Below are positions 22,080 through 33,725 of a stretch of DNA of 64,000 nucleotides, one piece after another. A program made the translations under genes and the position numbers. This DNA comes from Emydura subglobosa (lineage: Eukaryota > Chordata > Testudines > Chelidae). Under the pieces are notes generated by a model, which was given only the letters and a program-made list of their open reading frames with translations, made no database searches and had not been told where the DNA came from. The stretch spans positions 20,501,534 to 20,565,533 of the forward strand of contig ML679989.1 in NCBI GenBank assembly GCA_007922225.1, written 5' to 3'. Positions within the stretch are counted from its first letter, which is position 1, and every line of letters begins with the position of its first letter.

Positions 22080-25000
22080 TTCATAGAATCATAGAGTTGG
22101 AAGGGATCTCAGGAGGTATCTAGTCCAACCCCCTGCTCAGAGCAGGACTAACCTCAGCTATATCATCCCAGCCAGGGCTTTGTCAAGCCGCAGCTTAAAA
22201 ACCTCTAAGGATGGAGATTCCACCACCTCCCTAGGTAACCCATTCCAGTGCTTCACCACCCTCCTAGTGAAAAACTTTTTCCTAATGTCCAACCTAAACA
22301 TCCCCCCCTGCAACTTGAGACCATTGCTCCTTGTTCTGTCATCTGCCACCACTGAGAACAGCCTAGCTCCATCCTCCCTGGAACCCCCTTTCAGGTAGTT
22401 AAAGGCTGCTATCAAATCCGCCCTCATTCTTCTCTTCTGCAGGCTAAACAAGCCTAGTTCCCTCAGCCTCTCCTCATACGTCTTGTGCTCCAGCCCCCTA
22501 ATCATTTTTGTTACCCTCCACTGGACTCTCTCCAACTTCTCCACATCCTTTTTGTAGTGGGGGGCCCAAAACTGGACACAATATTCCAAATGCGACCTCA
22601 CCAATGCCGAATAGAGGAGAATAATCACTTCCCGTGACCTGCTGGCAATGCTCCTACTAATGCAGCCCAATATGCTATTAGCCTTCTTGGCAATCAGGAC
22701 ACACTGCTGACTCATATCCAGCTTTTTATCCACTGTTACCCCCAGGTCCTTTTCTGCAGAACTGCTGCCCAGCTCGTCAGTCCCCAGTCTATGGCTGTGC
22801 ATCGGATTCTTCCGTCCTAAGTGCAGGACTATGCACTTGTCCTTGTTGAAACTCATCAGATTTCTTTTGGCCCAATCCTCCAGTTTGTTTAGGTCCTTCT
22901 GTATCCTATCCCTACCTTCCAGGGTATTTACCACTCCCCCCAGCTTAGTGTCATCTGCAAACTTGCTGAGGGTGCAATCTACCCCATCCTCCAGATCATT
23001 AATGAAGATGTTGAACAAAACCGGTCCCAGGACCGACCCTGGGACACTCTACTTGTGACCGGCTGCCAGCTAGACATGGAGTCATTGATCACTACTCATT
23101 GAGCCCTATGCTCTAGCCAGTTCTCTACCCATTTTATAGTCCATTCATCCAACCCATACCTTTTTAACTTGCTGATAAGAATACTGTGAGAGATCGTATC
23201 AAAAGCTTTCCTAAAGTCAAGGTATATCACGTCCACCGCTTTCCTCACATCCACAGGGCCAGTCACCTCTTCATAGAAAGCAATCAGGTTGGTCAGGCAT
23301 GACTTTCCCTTGGTGAATCCATGTTGACTGTTCCTGATCACCTTCCTCTCTTCCAAGTGCCTTAAAATGGATTCCTTAAGGACCTGCTCCATGATTTTTC
23401 CAGGGATTGAGGTGAGGCTGACCGGTCTGTAGTTCCCCGGCTCCTCTTTCCTCCCTTTCTTGAAGATGGGCACTATATTTGCTTTTTTCCAGTCATCAGG
23501 GACCTTCTCCAATTGCCACGAGCTTTCAAAGATGATAGCCAATGGCTCTGAAATCACATCAGCCAACTCCCTCAGCACCCTTGGGTGCACTGCATCTGGC
23601 CCCATTGACTTGTGTATGTCCAATCTTTCTAAATAGTCTTGGACCTGTTCCTTTAGCACTGCGGGATGTTCACCTCCTTCCCATTCTGTGCCGCCCAGTG
23701 CAGCAGTCTGAGAGCTGACCTTGTCTGTGAAGACAGAGGCAAAAAAGGCATTGAGTACCTCAGCTTTCTCTACATCCTCTGTCGCTAGGTTGCCCCCCCC
23801 ATTCTGTGTGGGGCCCACACTTTCCCTAATCTTCCTCTTGTTGGTAACATACCTGTAGAAACCCTTCTTGTTCCCCTTCACGTCCCTTGCTAGCTGTAAC
23901 TCTAATTGTGCTTTGGCCTTCCTGATTTCATTCCTGCATGTTCGAGCAGCATCTTTATACTCCTGCCTAGTCATCTGACCAAGCTTCCACTTCTTGTAAG
24001 CTTCTTTTTTGTGTTTAAGTTCACCAAAGACTTCTTTGTTAAGCCAAGCTGGACGCCTACCATATTTGCTATTCTTTCTGCACATCGGAATGGTTTGTTC
24101 CTGTGCCCTCAATAAGGTTTCTTTAAAATACAGCCAGCTCTCTTGGATTCCTTTCCCCTCATATTAGCCTCCCAGGGAATCCTGCCCATCAGTTCCCTGA
24201 GGGAGTCAAAGTCCACTTTTCTGAAGTCCGTGGTCCGTATCCTGCTGTTCTCCTTTCTTCCTTTTGTCAGGATCCTGAACTCGACCATCTCATGGTCACT
24301 GCTGCCTAGGTTGCCACCCACTTCTATTTCCCCTACCAAATCTTCTCTGTTTGTGAGCAGCAGGTCAAGAGAAGCTCGGCCCCTAGTTGGTTGCTCCACC
24401 ACTTGCACCAGGAAGTTGTCTGCAACACTCTCCAAAAACTTCCTGGATTGTTTGTGCTCTGCTGTATTGCTCTTCCAGCAGATGTCCGGGTGATTGAAGT
24501 CCCCCATAATAATCAGGTCCTGTGAACTGGAAACTTTCCCTAGTTGACTGAAGAAAGCCTCACCTACCTCATCCTCCTGGTCTGGTGGTCTATAGCAGAC
24601 ACCCACCACGACGTCACCCTTATTGTTCTTGCTTCTAAGCTTAACCCAGAGACTCTCAACTGGCTTATTTCCAGTTTCAGACTGGAGCTTTGAGCAGTCA
24701 TAGTGCTCTCTTACATACAGTGCAACTCCTCCTCCCTTTCGCCCCTGCCTGTCCTTCCTAAACAGTTTATACCCATCCATGACAGTGCTCCAGTTGTGTG
24801 AGTTACTCCACCAAGTCTCAGTTATTCCGATCATGTCATAGTTTCTTGACTGTGCCAGGACTTCCAATTCCTCCTGCTTGTTTCCCAGGCTTCTTGCATT
24901 TGTGTATAGGCACTTGAGATAACTAACCGATTGCCCTACTTTCTCAGTATGGATCAGGAGGCCTCCCCTGTTGCACCCTCCTCCTTCTGCTTCCTTGTGG

Positions 25001-25163
25001 TGTCCCTCGTCCCCACTTATCTTCAGGCTTAGGTCTCCATCCCCCATCGAACCTAGTTTAAAGCCCTCCTCACTAGGTTAGCCAGCCTGTCTGCGAAAAT
25101 ACTCTTCCCTCTCTTCGTTAGGTGAATCCCGTTTCTTCCCAGTAATCCTTCTTCCTGCTTATT
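22080..25163 (-). mobile_element. Nearly full-length CR1 retrotransposon
   Basis: On the minus strand, in 5' to 3' order: the end of ORF1 (25053-25163, with GIHLTKRGKSIFA, the C-terminal part of the esterase-like domain). ORF2 endonuclease follows (24109-25047, with YTNARSLGNK, ITETWW, GDFNHPDI and SSDHEMV, the catalytic blocks of an APE-type nuclease). Reverse transcriptase comes next (23096-24112 with YRPVSL and YLDFRKAFD, and 22158-23018 with FADDTKLGG). The 3' tail is at 22080. Breaks are a one-base loss near 24147, a TGA at about 23094-23096 and a shift near 23040, so it is dead but recent. The ORF1 stop and the ORF2 ATG are only a few bases apart. It inserted just inside the left end of a Harbinger element. 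Confidence 0.95.
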
Positions 25164-25181
25164 GCTTGTGTGTGTGTGTGT
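25164..25181. repeat. (TG)n microsatellite at the CR1 5' edge
   Basis: A short 'tgtgtgtgtgtgtg' run marks the junction between the 5' end of the CR1 and the remaining Harbinger sequence. Confidence 0.7.
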
Positions 25182-25821
25182 GCATACTTGGCTGTCTGCG
25201 CCTGCGCTGCACGTACTTATCAGGAGTTCTTGTGTCCCATTGGTAGGTGTCCCTTTGTGCCACATGCCACCTTCCAGCAATGCCTTTTGGGGAATTTGTG
25301 CAATGCGTTGTGAGGGAGGGCAGGCAAAGGATCAAGTTCCCAGCATGCCACTTTCTGCATCCCATAATGTCATCCCTATCCCATAATTTTCATGCCCCTT
25401 TTTAAACCTAACAAACCCCTGTCACATGACCCTTCTTCTCCTCTTCCTCACTGTCCATGGCAGGGGTCTCTGTCCCCAGCTGCACTGAAGTATCCACTGT
25501 GGCGTGCGGGGTTCTGGCGGCGTGTTATGGCACGTGGCTCATTGTAAAAGCAGCAGGTCTGTAGCTCGGCCCCAGATCAACTGTTGACCAGCCTTGCAGT
25601 ATGCATGCTGTAGTTCCTTCGCTTTCATGTGGCATGCCGCTGATCCCCTTCGTACCGTCGTACTGATCCCCGTTTCACCCCTTTGCCGGTATCCCCTGTA
25701 ATCTTTTCCTAGAAGTCATATTTCTATGACTACTCTGTAGTTGTGCCTGCTCAGCCACTCCCCCCACAGGGCCGGGAGATCCAATACTTCCCGTCTACTC
25801 CAGGCAGGGGTGCATCTAGAG

Positions 25822-26133
25822 CAGTGGTCCCCCGCATGCACCCCCACACCCTGCAGTTTGGGGGCGAGGGGCGAGCCAGTCCTCATGGGGGTGTGGGAGG
25901 AGTGCCACCCGGCTCTGCTCTGCTGCCAGCCCAACTCTGGCCCCAGTCACAGCTCCACTTTACCTCCTGCTCCGCCCCCTGCCCAACTCTGCCCTCATTA
26001 CCGTTCTGCCCCCAGACCAGCTCCTCCCTCACCTGCAGTTCTGCCCAGCTCTGCCGTCAGCCCAAGCTCTGCAGTAACGGGGAGGGCTGAGGGTGGACAG
26101 AGCGCCTCACTGGTAAGGGTATGGGCACCACTG
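25822..26133. mobile_element. 312-bp hAT-type element nested in the Harbinger copy
   Basis: The ends are CAGTGGTCCCCCGC and, read inward from the right, CAGTGGTGCCCAT, the hAT/Charlie-like terminus. Eight-base flanks 'atctagag' (25814-25821) and 'ctctggag' (26134-26141) match at six of eight positions, consistent with an aged 8-base duplication. The inside is C-rich ('gcccaactctg', 'cagctctgcc' repeats) and non-coding. Confidence 0.68.
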
Positions 26134-26554
26134 CTCTGGAGCGTATAGCCAGCTCAGCTAGCGGGGCAGTTGCACACAAGAAGGAAGAGCTGCTAGGTGT
26201 ACTCGCCAAATTGGGCAATCAGGAAAAGGCATTTCAAAGATATGTGGGATTTTACAGGGCCGTGTGGCTTCCAGCCTCCATGACCCCTGGGCAGTGGAGT
26301 TCACCATTATGACCAGTATGGGGCATTGTGGGACAGCTGCTGGAGGACTGTTAGGTCATGCAGTGTCCACACCCACACTGTGTCAACAGCAGTATGTCGA
26401 CCATGGCTCAATGCTGTTTGTGGAGGTGGTGGTAGTGTTGCTGTAACAGAGCACTTACATTGGCGAGACACAAATTTAGTGTAAACACATGCACAAATAG
26501 CATAAGTGGCCTCACATTGGTTTGACTTAACTTTGTAGTGTAGATGAGGCCTAA

Positions 26555-27416
26555 GACTCCTAGGCACTATGGCAATGCTACTATTACTAATAAACAATAC
26601 CACTAGGGTAAATCTTGTCTGTCAAGGAGGCAGAACCTTCTTGGTGAGGAGGCCAAGACTGGGGAATGAACTGCCCCAGGAACTAAGGACCATGACAAAT
26701 CCCACCACCTTCCGCTTCAAGTGCCAGGTGCACTTCTCCAATTAGCTGCCTTAAACACAGAGCACCTGGACATTAAAAAAAACCCAAACCAAACTCTACC
26801 AAAACAGAACACTCCACTCCACACACAGTTCTCCCCAAGGGGAGATGATGAACCATAGGTGACAGATATTAGAGATCTTAGATATTAGAGAACAGGACAG
26901 CCCTCAGTTACTATGGGAAAGAGTGCAGCATAGTAATCTGGATAGAATAGAACGCATAGGATGGTTCCCTGCTATGGTGAGCCTAGTTTGTTTAGAACTG
27001 TGCTGTTTGCCATTATCTTTTTTTTTTCTTTTTTGCTGGTGGGGAGTTTCACGTTTGGGATGGTTACAGATCAGGGAAGAAGTATATACAGCCCAGGGTT
27101 GTCCACCCTTTGTGTGTATTGACATGTTGCAAGGAGATTGTGGGCTACAACTAATTTGCCTGAATATATATATATTATGGAGGCATAGGTTGTGATTCCA
27201 GAGTTGCATTAGTCCCTTGATTTTTATAAGAATAACCAAGTTACTTTCTTCTCAAACTAACCCCATTTACCGAAAGGGCCATGTTGAAATTCTGTGACTG
27301 TTTTAAGTGATGCTATTGAATAGATTAGAATTCAGAAGCATTTTAAAAATGTTTGATATCAAAAACAGTTTGAAGATTTTCACTGATTTGATCATGCTTC
27401 TGTAGGTCCCTTAGTT
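26555..27416. other. Intergenic DNA without recognised content
   Basis: Nothing that I can assign. A short (TA)n run occurs near 27166-27176. Confidence 0.5.
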
Positions 27417-27915
27417 TATTAATAGATTCCAAGGCCAGAAGGCACCACGGTGATCCTCTAGTCTGACCTCCTGTGTAACACAGATCAGAGAACTTCCCCC
27501 AAAATAATTCCTAGATCATATTTTTAGAAAAATGTCCAATCTTGATTTAAAAAATTGTCAGTGATAGAGAATTCACCACAACCCTTGATGAATTGTTCCA
27601 ATGGTTAACTACACTTACTGTCAAAAATGTACACCTTATTTCCCATCAATTTGTCTAGCTTCAACTTCCACCCATTGGATCATGTTATACCTTTCTCTCC
27701 TAGATTGAAGGGCCCATTATTAAATATTTGTTCTCTAGGTAGACAGTAATCAAGCCACCTTTTAACCTTCATTTTATTAAGCTAAATAGATTGAGGTATT
27801 TGAGTCTATCACTATTAGGTTTGTTTTCTAACCCTTTAATCATCTCATGACTCTTCACTGAATCCTCTTCAATTTATCAACATCCTTCTGGAATTGTGGA
27901 CAGCAGAACTGGACA
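27417..27915 (-). mobile_element. CR1/L3-like LINE 3' fragment
   Basis: It begins 'atagattccaaggccagaaggcacc' and runs through 'ctagtctgacctcctgtgtaacacag' and 'ttgatttaaaaaattgtcagtgatagag' to 'caacatccttctggaattgtggacagcagaactggac'. The same family and orientation appear at 17344, 44525 and 61408. Confidence 0.8.
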
Positions 27916-28559
27916 ATTAAGTTTATTAAGTACAGAAAGATTTTAAATAATTATAAGCCAGAGGAATATAGGTCAGATTTGATCAGGAAGAACTAAAGCA
28001 AATCGCATTCTGAACTAAGCATAACACTTTCAGTAGCCTTACAGTCTTAGATGGTTCTCACTACAGGCTGGTTGGTTGGCCACCAACCAGGCTCCCCTCC
28101 CCCTTTTCTCCTCCCCTCCCCGCTGTGGACAGTCTTGATGTTGTCTTGTAGATGGATTGCAAGAGAGAGCTCAAGAGACCAAAGTGTCATCTCCTTTAAC
28201 ATGTTTCTTTGCCACTCCCTGGGGTCAGGTGATCGGCAATGTCCACTTGAGTCAAATGGCCATCACCTTATCAGGTACTTAGGCCAGTCCATTGTTCCTG
28301 AAAGAGTTGAGTTGTTTTATGCATGCCTCAGCAAGGCGTGAATTACCTCTGCTTTTAGTGTTTGCCTGGATCTGTTCAAGCCATGTGAGACATACATTTA
28401 GGAATATAACATAGCAGAGCCTCATAAGCACACACACGACATCGCAAGAAACATGCTACTGTAACAATGTTCAGCATGTCGTGAGCATTAAAAAAATACC
28501 TTATGTGACATACTTTGCATTAAACAATACACAGTTACACTATAAGGGTGAACATGAAT

Positions 28560-29345
28560 GATACACAATAACACCATAAGAGTGTACTTGAGGTGCAGTG
28601 TGTCACACCCCCTCTTCTGGCCTTCAAACAACCCCCTTCAGCCTCACTAAGGTCATCATCATAAGCAAGCTTCCTACGGACTAGGACACCACAACTCAAA
28701 GCAGCACCAGATCCTGCCAGAACAACAGATGCAAAACCTGCAAACATATCTCTGTTGCTACGATGATCAATACTCCATAAAACACACCTGTCAAGATCTA
28801 TGGAACCTACACCGGCTTAGTGCAACATGTGATGTATCTTATCAAGTGCTTCAAATGCCCAAACAAAAGCTATGTGGGTGAAACCAGAAAATCATTATGC
28901 TCTTGAATGAACTCACACAAAAAATGATAACGGACAAAACTACCATATCACCCATGGGCAAACACTTCATAAAGTGAGTGCTCCATATATGACCTCTTAG
29001 TCCTTGTTCTCAAAGGAAACCTGCACAATACCTTCAAAAGGGAAGCTTGGGAACATAAATTCATAACTCTTCTAAATGCTAAAAACCATGGACTAAACAA
29101 AAAAACTGGCTTTATGGTTCATTATAACAATTTGTAACAAACCCCACTGCTACTAATTCTTAATTGCCCACTTCATTTTAAGTGGTTTACAGCACGTGTG
29201 AACCCCTTATGCTTAGCAATCTGTTCCAATTTATATTTAGCTCAGACTCTCTGGTTACCTTCTCCAGACCTGAAGAACAACTCTGTGAAGCACGAAGAAG
29301 TTGGTCCAATAAAAGATATTACTTCACCTACCTTGCCTCATAGAT
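28560..29345 (+). mobile_element. Penelope-like element remnant with GIY-YIG endonuclease
   Basis: Conceptual translation of the plus strand near 28711-28760 gives RCKTCKHIS (the CCH-rich zinc motif before the nuclease). Near 28840-28895 it gives VMYLIKCFKCPNKSYVGETRK, where YLI...YVG is the GIY-YIG core of Penelope-like elements. Later a stretch reads FKREAWEHKFI. In-frame stops (near 28777 and 28905) and shifts show decay. The 3' tail 'ttggtccaataaaagatattac' at about 29310 recurs at 56228-56246. The N-terminal reverse transcriptase is not visible. Confidence 0.78.
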
Positions 29346-30639
29346 ATCATTAAGTTAGAGAGTGCATATGTATTCTGTGTACACATACCATAGCCTCTTT
29401 CACTCATTTGCAGCATTGCCAACTCCAAACATTCAAAAATCCTGAGTCAGCCTCCATAAATAATGAGATTGGTTTAAAGAACATGAGATTTTAAATAATA
29501 AATGATGGGCTCTTTATTTGCCTTTTCCAGCCTTTAAAGCACTTCTGGGTCACATTTTCAAGCTGTTCTCTGCAATCAGGAAGTCTAGAAACTTTTTTTT
29601 TTTTAAATTAAAGCTGGTATTCTCACCTACATCACAAGACATGAGTAAATAAAACATCAAGTATTGTGAGACTCATGATAAAATCACAAGAGCGATCAAC
29701 GCTGCATTGACAACAAACTTGTTTGCCAGTGATCAAGCTGGACAACTAATATATTTTATTTTGAACTAGGAAGGCATTTTGCTACAATTAAACTGGTGTC
29801 AGATGCATTATACCAGTGCCATTGCCAGAATTTAAGATTAAGGCGTTAAAACCAGTCCAATCTGCAGTTTAGTCCTCTCCCTCAGTGGCCGCACTATCAT
29901 AATCTCCTGCAGCCCCACCCACTATACCTCTTTTGTGCTCTCCTGATACCCAGAGCAGCTGGTGGGGCCAGTTTAGCCCCTGTTGAAGTTAAAGATACTT
30001 CAGCACACTCTGGCTTGATCCTCTCCTTATGCTGAAGTGCCCCTAGTATATACCGTACAGTGAGGAGGCTGGGAGGCGTGGGCATAGAGCTGGAGAAAGC
30101 ATCAGATGTCCATTTAGGCCTATTTAATAGCATAAAGGGGTTTAGCATTGGTCAAGGTCTGGCCAGCACTGTCTGAACTGCAAACACCCTTGAAGTTCAT
30201 GGAACAAGTGTAGGTCAGATATTTCCTTCTAAAGGCATTCTGGATATTCTCTTGCAGTTTCAGTCATTTTGTGTGGTGATATGGTTATATTAGGACAGTG
30301 TTTTCTGATAATCCATTACTATGATGTAATTTTATTTTACATAGACTATGAGCCATGTACAGATATTGAGATATGTCGTAAGAATATAATTGTTAAGAAT
30401 GTAGTGTTCTTCAGAAGTGGCCCTTTGGTGTTGCAATTTAAATGTTGTTGAAAAGATGAGTTCATGTTTGCTGTGGTCAGAGTTATGGTGGGTATGTGAA
30501 TTTTGATTTTATGCATGCCTACTTGAGTATAATAATTGAAATATTATGTATAGAAAAAAGGTGATTTTTTGCAGTTTTGTGAAAGAGCCTTAACTCACAT
30601 TTTTAAATGAAAATCAATGCACAAAAGCATATTGGCTGA

Positions 30640-30800
30640 ACTTTCCAACTTGTATGCTAAGTTTAGGCACCTAAATCTATAGTAAATTAGTAGGATCTAT
30701 GGATGCTCAACCCCTCTGAAAATCAGGCCATTTAGGTACTTACTTATGATTTAGGTGTCTAACTCTACCAACATTTAAAAAGTCTGGCCATTTTTTTGCA
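30640..30800. repeat. Interspersed repeat with GGCACCTAAAT / GAAAATCAGGCC blocks
   Basis: 'gtttaggcacctaaatc', 'ctctgaaaatcaggccatttaggtac' and 'atttaggtgtctaact' are blocks I know from an abundant ancient sauropsid repeat. A related block, 'gggcctgatttttcagag', occurs at 38483. The family name is not certain. Confidence 0.5.
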
Positions 30801-31321
30801 CTTGTATATTCTTTGAGAGATGAACAGAAATTTTAGTGATGTGTAAAGAGATGTGTAATATGTAAAGTCATAGAAATAATAGCTGAAATGCATAATGTTG
30901 GGAGTACACCTGTGTAACGTGAAAATAACATCGCTGCACAAGATGGCTTCTTGGAGACTGGTATCGTATAGATTAGAACCTTTCTTCTCTACTTTACGAT
31001 TGGCTTAGAGCAATAAACCTGACTGACACTGATTCGTTATGAAATATGTTCAAGAGGCCAAATAACCAAAGTGTGCTCAAGCAACTGATCGTACAATTTA
31101 TCAATAATTCTGCATCCAGACTACTTTGCTCCCCACTCACTTCCCTTCCCACCTGTTCGAGCAGCAGGAGCAGTGGCATACAGAGAGAGGGACTGGGGAC
31201 AAACTTGTTGGCAAACAAGGACCTCGTTGGAGGAGCCACCCCTATTGCAGGCAGCTAGATACTCCTGGCCCTTCTGCCCCTGCGATGGGCGCCAGGAGGG
31301 AGCTGTGGGGACCAGAGCCCA

Positions 31322-31665
31322 TCACTCACCCCTTGTCCCCAGGCAGCCCCCACCATCCTCACAGCGAGGGGAGAACGGGAAATGGGCCCACAGATGACAC
31401 CTCCTCCCCGGCAGGGTGCTCCTGCCAACAGGGGGAGTGAGGGAGAACGGGACACAAGCCCACAGACCCCCCCCCCCCCCCCCCCCGCCGGGTGCTGGGG
31501 CCAATGGGGGTGAGTGGGGGAGAGCGGGACACAGGCCTACAGACCCTCCCCCCTGCTGGGTGCTACCGCTGATGGGGGAGAATGGGGAAAGTGGAACACA
31601 GGCCCGCACATTTCCCCCCCCCCCCACCCCGGTGGGGCGCTGCTGCCGACGGGGCGAGGTGCCAA
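31322..31665. repeat. C-rich minisatellite, about 70-base unit
   Basis: About four imperfect copies of a unit resembling 'gggtgctgccgatgggg-gagaa-gggacacaggcccacaga-cccccc' occur in tandem. Marks are 'acgggacacaagcccacagac', 'gcgggacacaggcctacagac' and 'gtggaacacaggcccgcacat' at roughly 70-base steps. The C run varies in each unit and reaches 20 uninterrupted C at 31467-31486. Open frames across it on both strands are composition artefacts. Confidence 0.8.
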
Positions 31666-32039
31666 TGTAAGTATGGACCCCGGCTGCCGGGGGCCCATGA
31701 TGCGCTACTGAGCAGTAGTGCCTGGGCCATCTAAATCTGTTTTCCTTTCCGTGGGCTGACTGAAAGGTGAGGGTTTTGATGAAACTGGGATTATAAATCT
31801 CCACTTAAAACCTGCCAGTGTGTGACACCTGCAATCAGAATGTGTGAAAAATAATAAATGTGGAACTTTTGTGTTGTGTTGCATCCTAATTTAGAGTCCA
31901 GTGCTTTTTATCTATAAAAACCTGTTTTGAAGGATATTTTTTCATTATGTAAATGAAGTAAACTTTTTTTTTTTTAAAAAGAGAAAATTGGAAAAACAAG
32001 TTTCCTGCACAGATCGCCAGCAGTGTGAACCTTTAGGTT

Positions 32040-32298
32040 CTGACTACACTGTAATAAAAGACTCGTGGCTGGCCTGGGTCAGCTGACTCTGGCTTGCAGT
32101 GCTCAGGCTGTGGGACTATAAAACTGCTGTGTAGACATTTGGGCTCAGGTTGGAGCCAAGGCTCTGAAACCCCACAAAGGGAGAGAATCCAACAGCCCAG
32201 ATTCCAGCTCGAGCCTGAATATCTACACTGCAATTTTATAGCCCCGCAGCCACGGCCCACCTGGGCCAGCCAGGTTTTCTATTGCAGTACAGATACAC
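32040..32298. mobile_element. Long palindromic MITE
   Basis: The element is an almost complete inverted repeat centred near 32178. The left arm reads 'actacactgtaataaaaga' then 'ggcctgggtcagctgactctggc' then 'ctgtgtagacatttgggctc'. The right arm holds the complements 'gagcctgaatatctacactgcaattttatagcccc', 'cacctgggccagcc' and 'tctattgcagtacagat'. It has no frame. Transcripts would fold into a hairpin of about 120 bp. Confidence 0.8.
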
Positions 32299-32435
32299 CC
32301 TTTGAATCCCAGCACAGGCCACCACAACTTATATGTAAAATAGGGGAGGGGAAGGGCTAGTACTTGACCGTCTTCTAGGTTTGGAGTATTAGGCCTTGCT
32401 CAATAATAAGGCTTGTGAAGTGCATGGAAAATATA

Positions 32436-32510
32436 AGCACCAATTAACAGAGGTGAGATTTGAACTCATGGATGCCTGGCTCAGTGCACTTTCTTGTAGG
32501 CCTCCACCTA
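32436..32510 (-). repeat. MIR-type SINE fragment
   Basis: 'cagaggtgagatttgaactcatggatgcctggctcagtgcac' resembles the reverse complement of the tRNA-like head of MIR, including the B-box region (GTTCAAATCTCACC on the minus strand). Confidence 0.5.
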
Positions 32511-33224
32511 CTTTTGTGATGCAGTAGTATTGGTAGCCCAATTAATCAGAAATGCAGAGCATTCTGCAAAATCCAGTACGTTTGAAAGCTCTGACTGGGA
32601 CAAAACCCTCAACCCAACTGGTTCCACGCCTCTTAAGTGTTCCTCATTTTGTCCCAAAGTTCCTTACATTTGGTGTCTCCTCACTTTTATTGATAAAAAT
32701 TATTCACATCAGAAACAAAGAGTCTTGAAGCTGAGATTAGAGTTATTTACACTAAGGGAAGGAATTCCACTGCATTTTAAGTCTCCTACATGAATGATTT
32801 ATTTGTCTCTCATATTTAGGTCTTTGTCATATCTTGCATCCCACATTTGACTATGGTAGATTGAAAGGTATGACTCAGTAAACTGGGACAGCTTGTTGCT
32901 CTGACTCGCCATCCTCCATGAGAAGTCCCCTCTCCCACACCATTCACCCAGCTGGTCCCACTGACTCTCATGTGGCATCAGCTCTGCAACCTGCCCCCAT
33001 GCTCATGTTCTCCTTGCCTCCATCCTTCTTATCTCTCTTTCCCTCCTTCCCTTTTTTACCTCTTTTGTCTATCTGTTCCCCCATTACTTTATTTCTCTCT
33101 CTCTCTGAAAGTGTGGGATGGGGAGGGGAAGGACAGGAGTGGTGATGACTGTGGGGTAAGGATTGAATGATAAAGGAATATTTGTTTAATATATTTATTA
33201 ACAATCAAGAAAAAGGGTGTGGGG

Positions 33225-33725
33225 TGCTAAAATTTGCAGGTGACAAAGTAAGTTAGTCAAGACTGGAAAAGACTGTGAAGAGCTTTAGACTTAACTGACA
33301 CAGGGGAATGGCAGATGAAATTCAATGTTGATAAATAAAGTAATGCATATTGGATAAGAGAAAGAACAAACCACACAGGACAGATGTTAGCCACTTCACT
33401 TAATGCGATACTGGAAGGTGCTCAGATACTATGGTGATGAACACAGTATAAGAACCTGTATCAGAGAGAAAAATGTGAATTACTCTTCCACTTTGCAGGA
33501 TTCTTAAGAGTGTCAACTCAGGAAAGGGACCTGGGCTTAATTGTGGACAGCTCAGTGCAGATCTCTGCTCAACATACAGCTGTGATTAAAAATGTAAGGA
33601 ATCGGATAAAGAGAATTAAATAGAGAAAATATTATAATATGATAGTATGAATCAGTGGTTCAGCCTCATTTAGAATCCTGAGTCCAGTATTTGTCTTTCC
33701 AGCTCAGAAATAGATGTAAGCAGGG
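33225..33725 (+). mobile_element. CR1-like LINE reverse-transcriptase fragment, decayed
   Basis: 'aatttgcaggtgacaaagt' corresponds to the FADDTK box. It is followed by 'aatggcagatgaaattcaatgttgataaa', then 'tcaggaaagggacctgggcttaattgtggacagctc' (the DLG-x-IVDSS block). These give the order expected for CR1 reverse transcriptase on the plus strand, with shifts and a foreign stretch in between. Confidence 0.7.

Larger units (their letters stand above)
22008..26551. mobile_element. Second Harbinger element, disrupted by CR1 and hAT insertions
   Basis: The left end GGCTCTGTCTATGCTACAA and the right end read inward GGCCTCATCTACACTACAA are inverted repeats. TAA flanks both (22005-22007 and 26552-26554). 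Near the right end 'gcattgtgggaca' and 'ggagga' blocks match the corresponding position of the element at 11568-14931. About 3.1 kb of CR1 sits just inside the left end and a 312-bp hAT element sits at 25822-26133. No transposase domain remains visible. Removal of the two insertions would leave about 1.15 kb of host element, so this copy was probably non-autonomous. Confidence 0.7.

Noticed and set aside
31126..31804. Several overlapping frames through the C-rich minisatellite
   Set aside because: All follow the tandem unit, with poly-Pro or poly-Gly stretches from the C runs.
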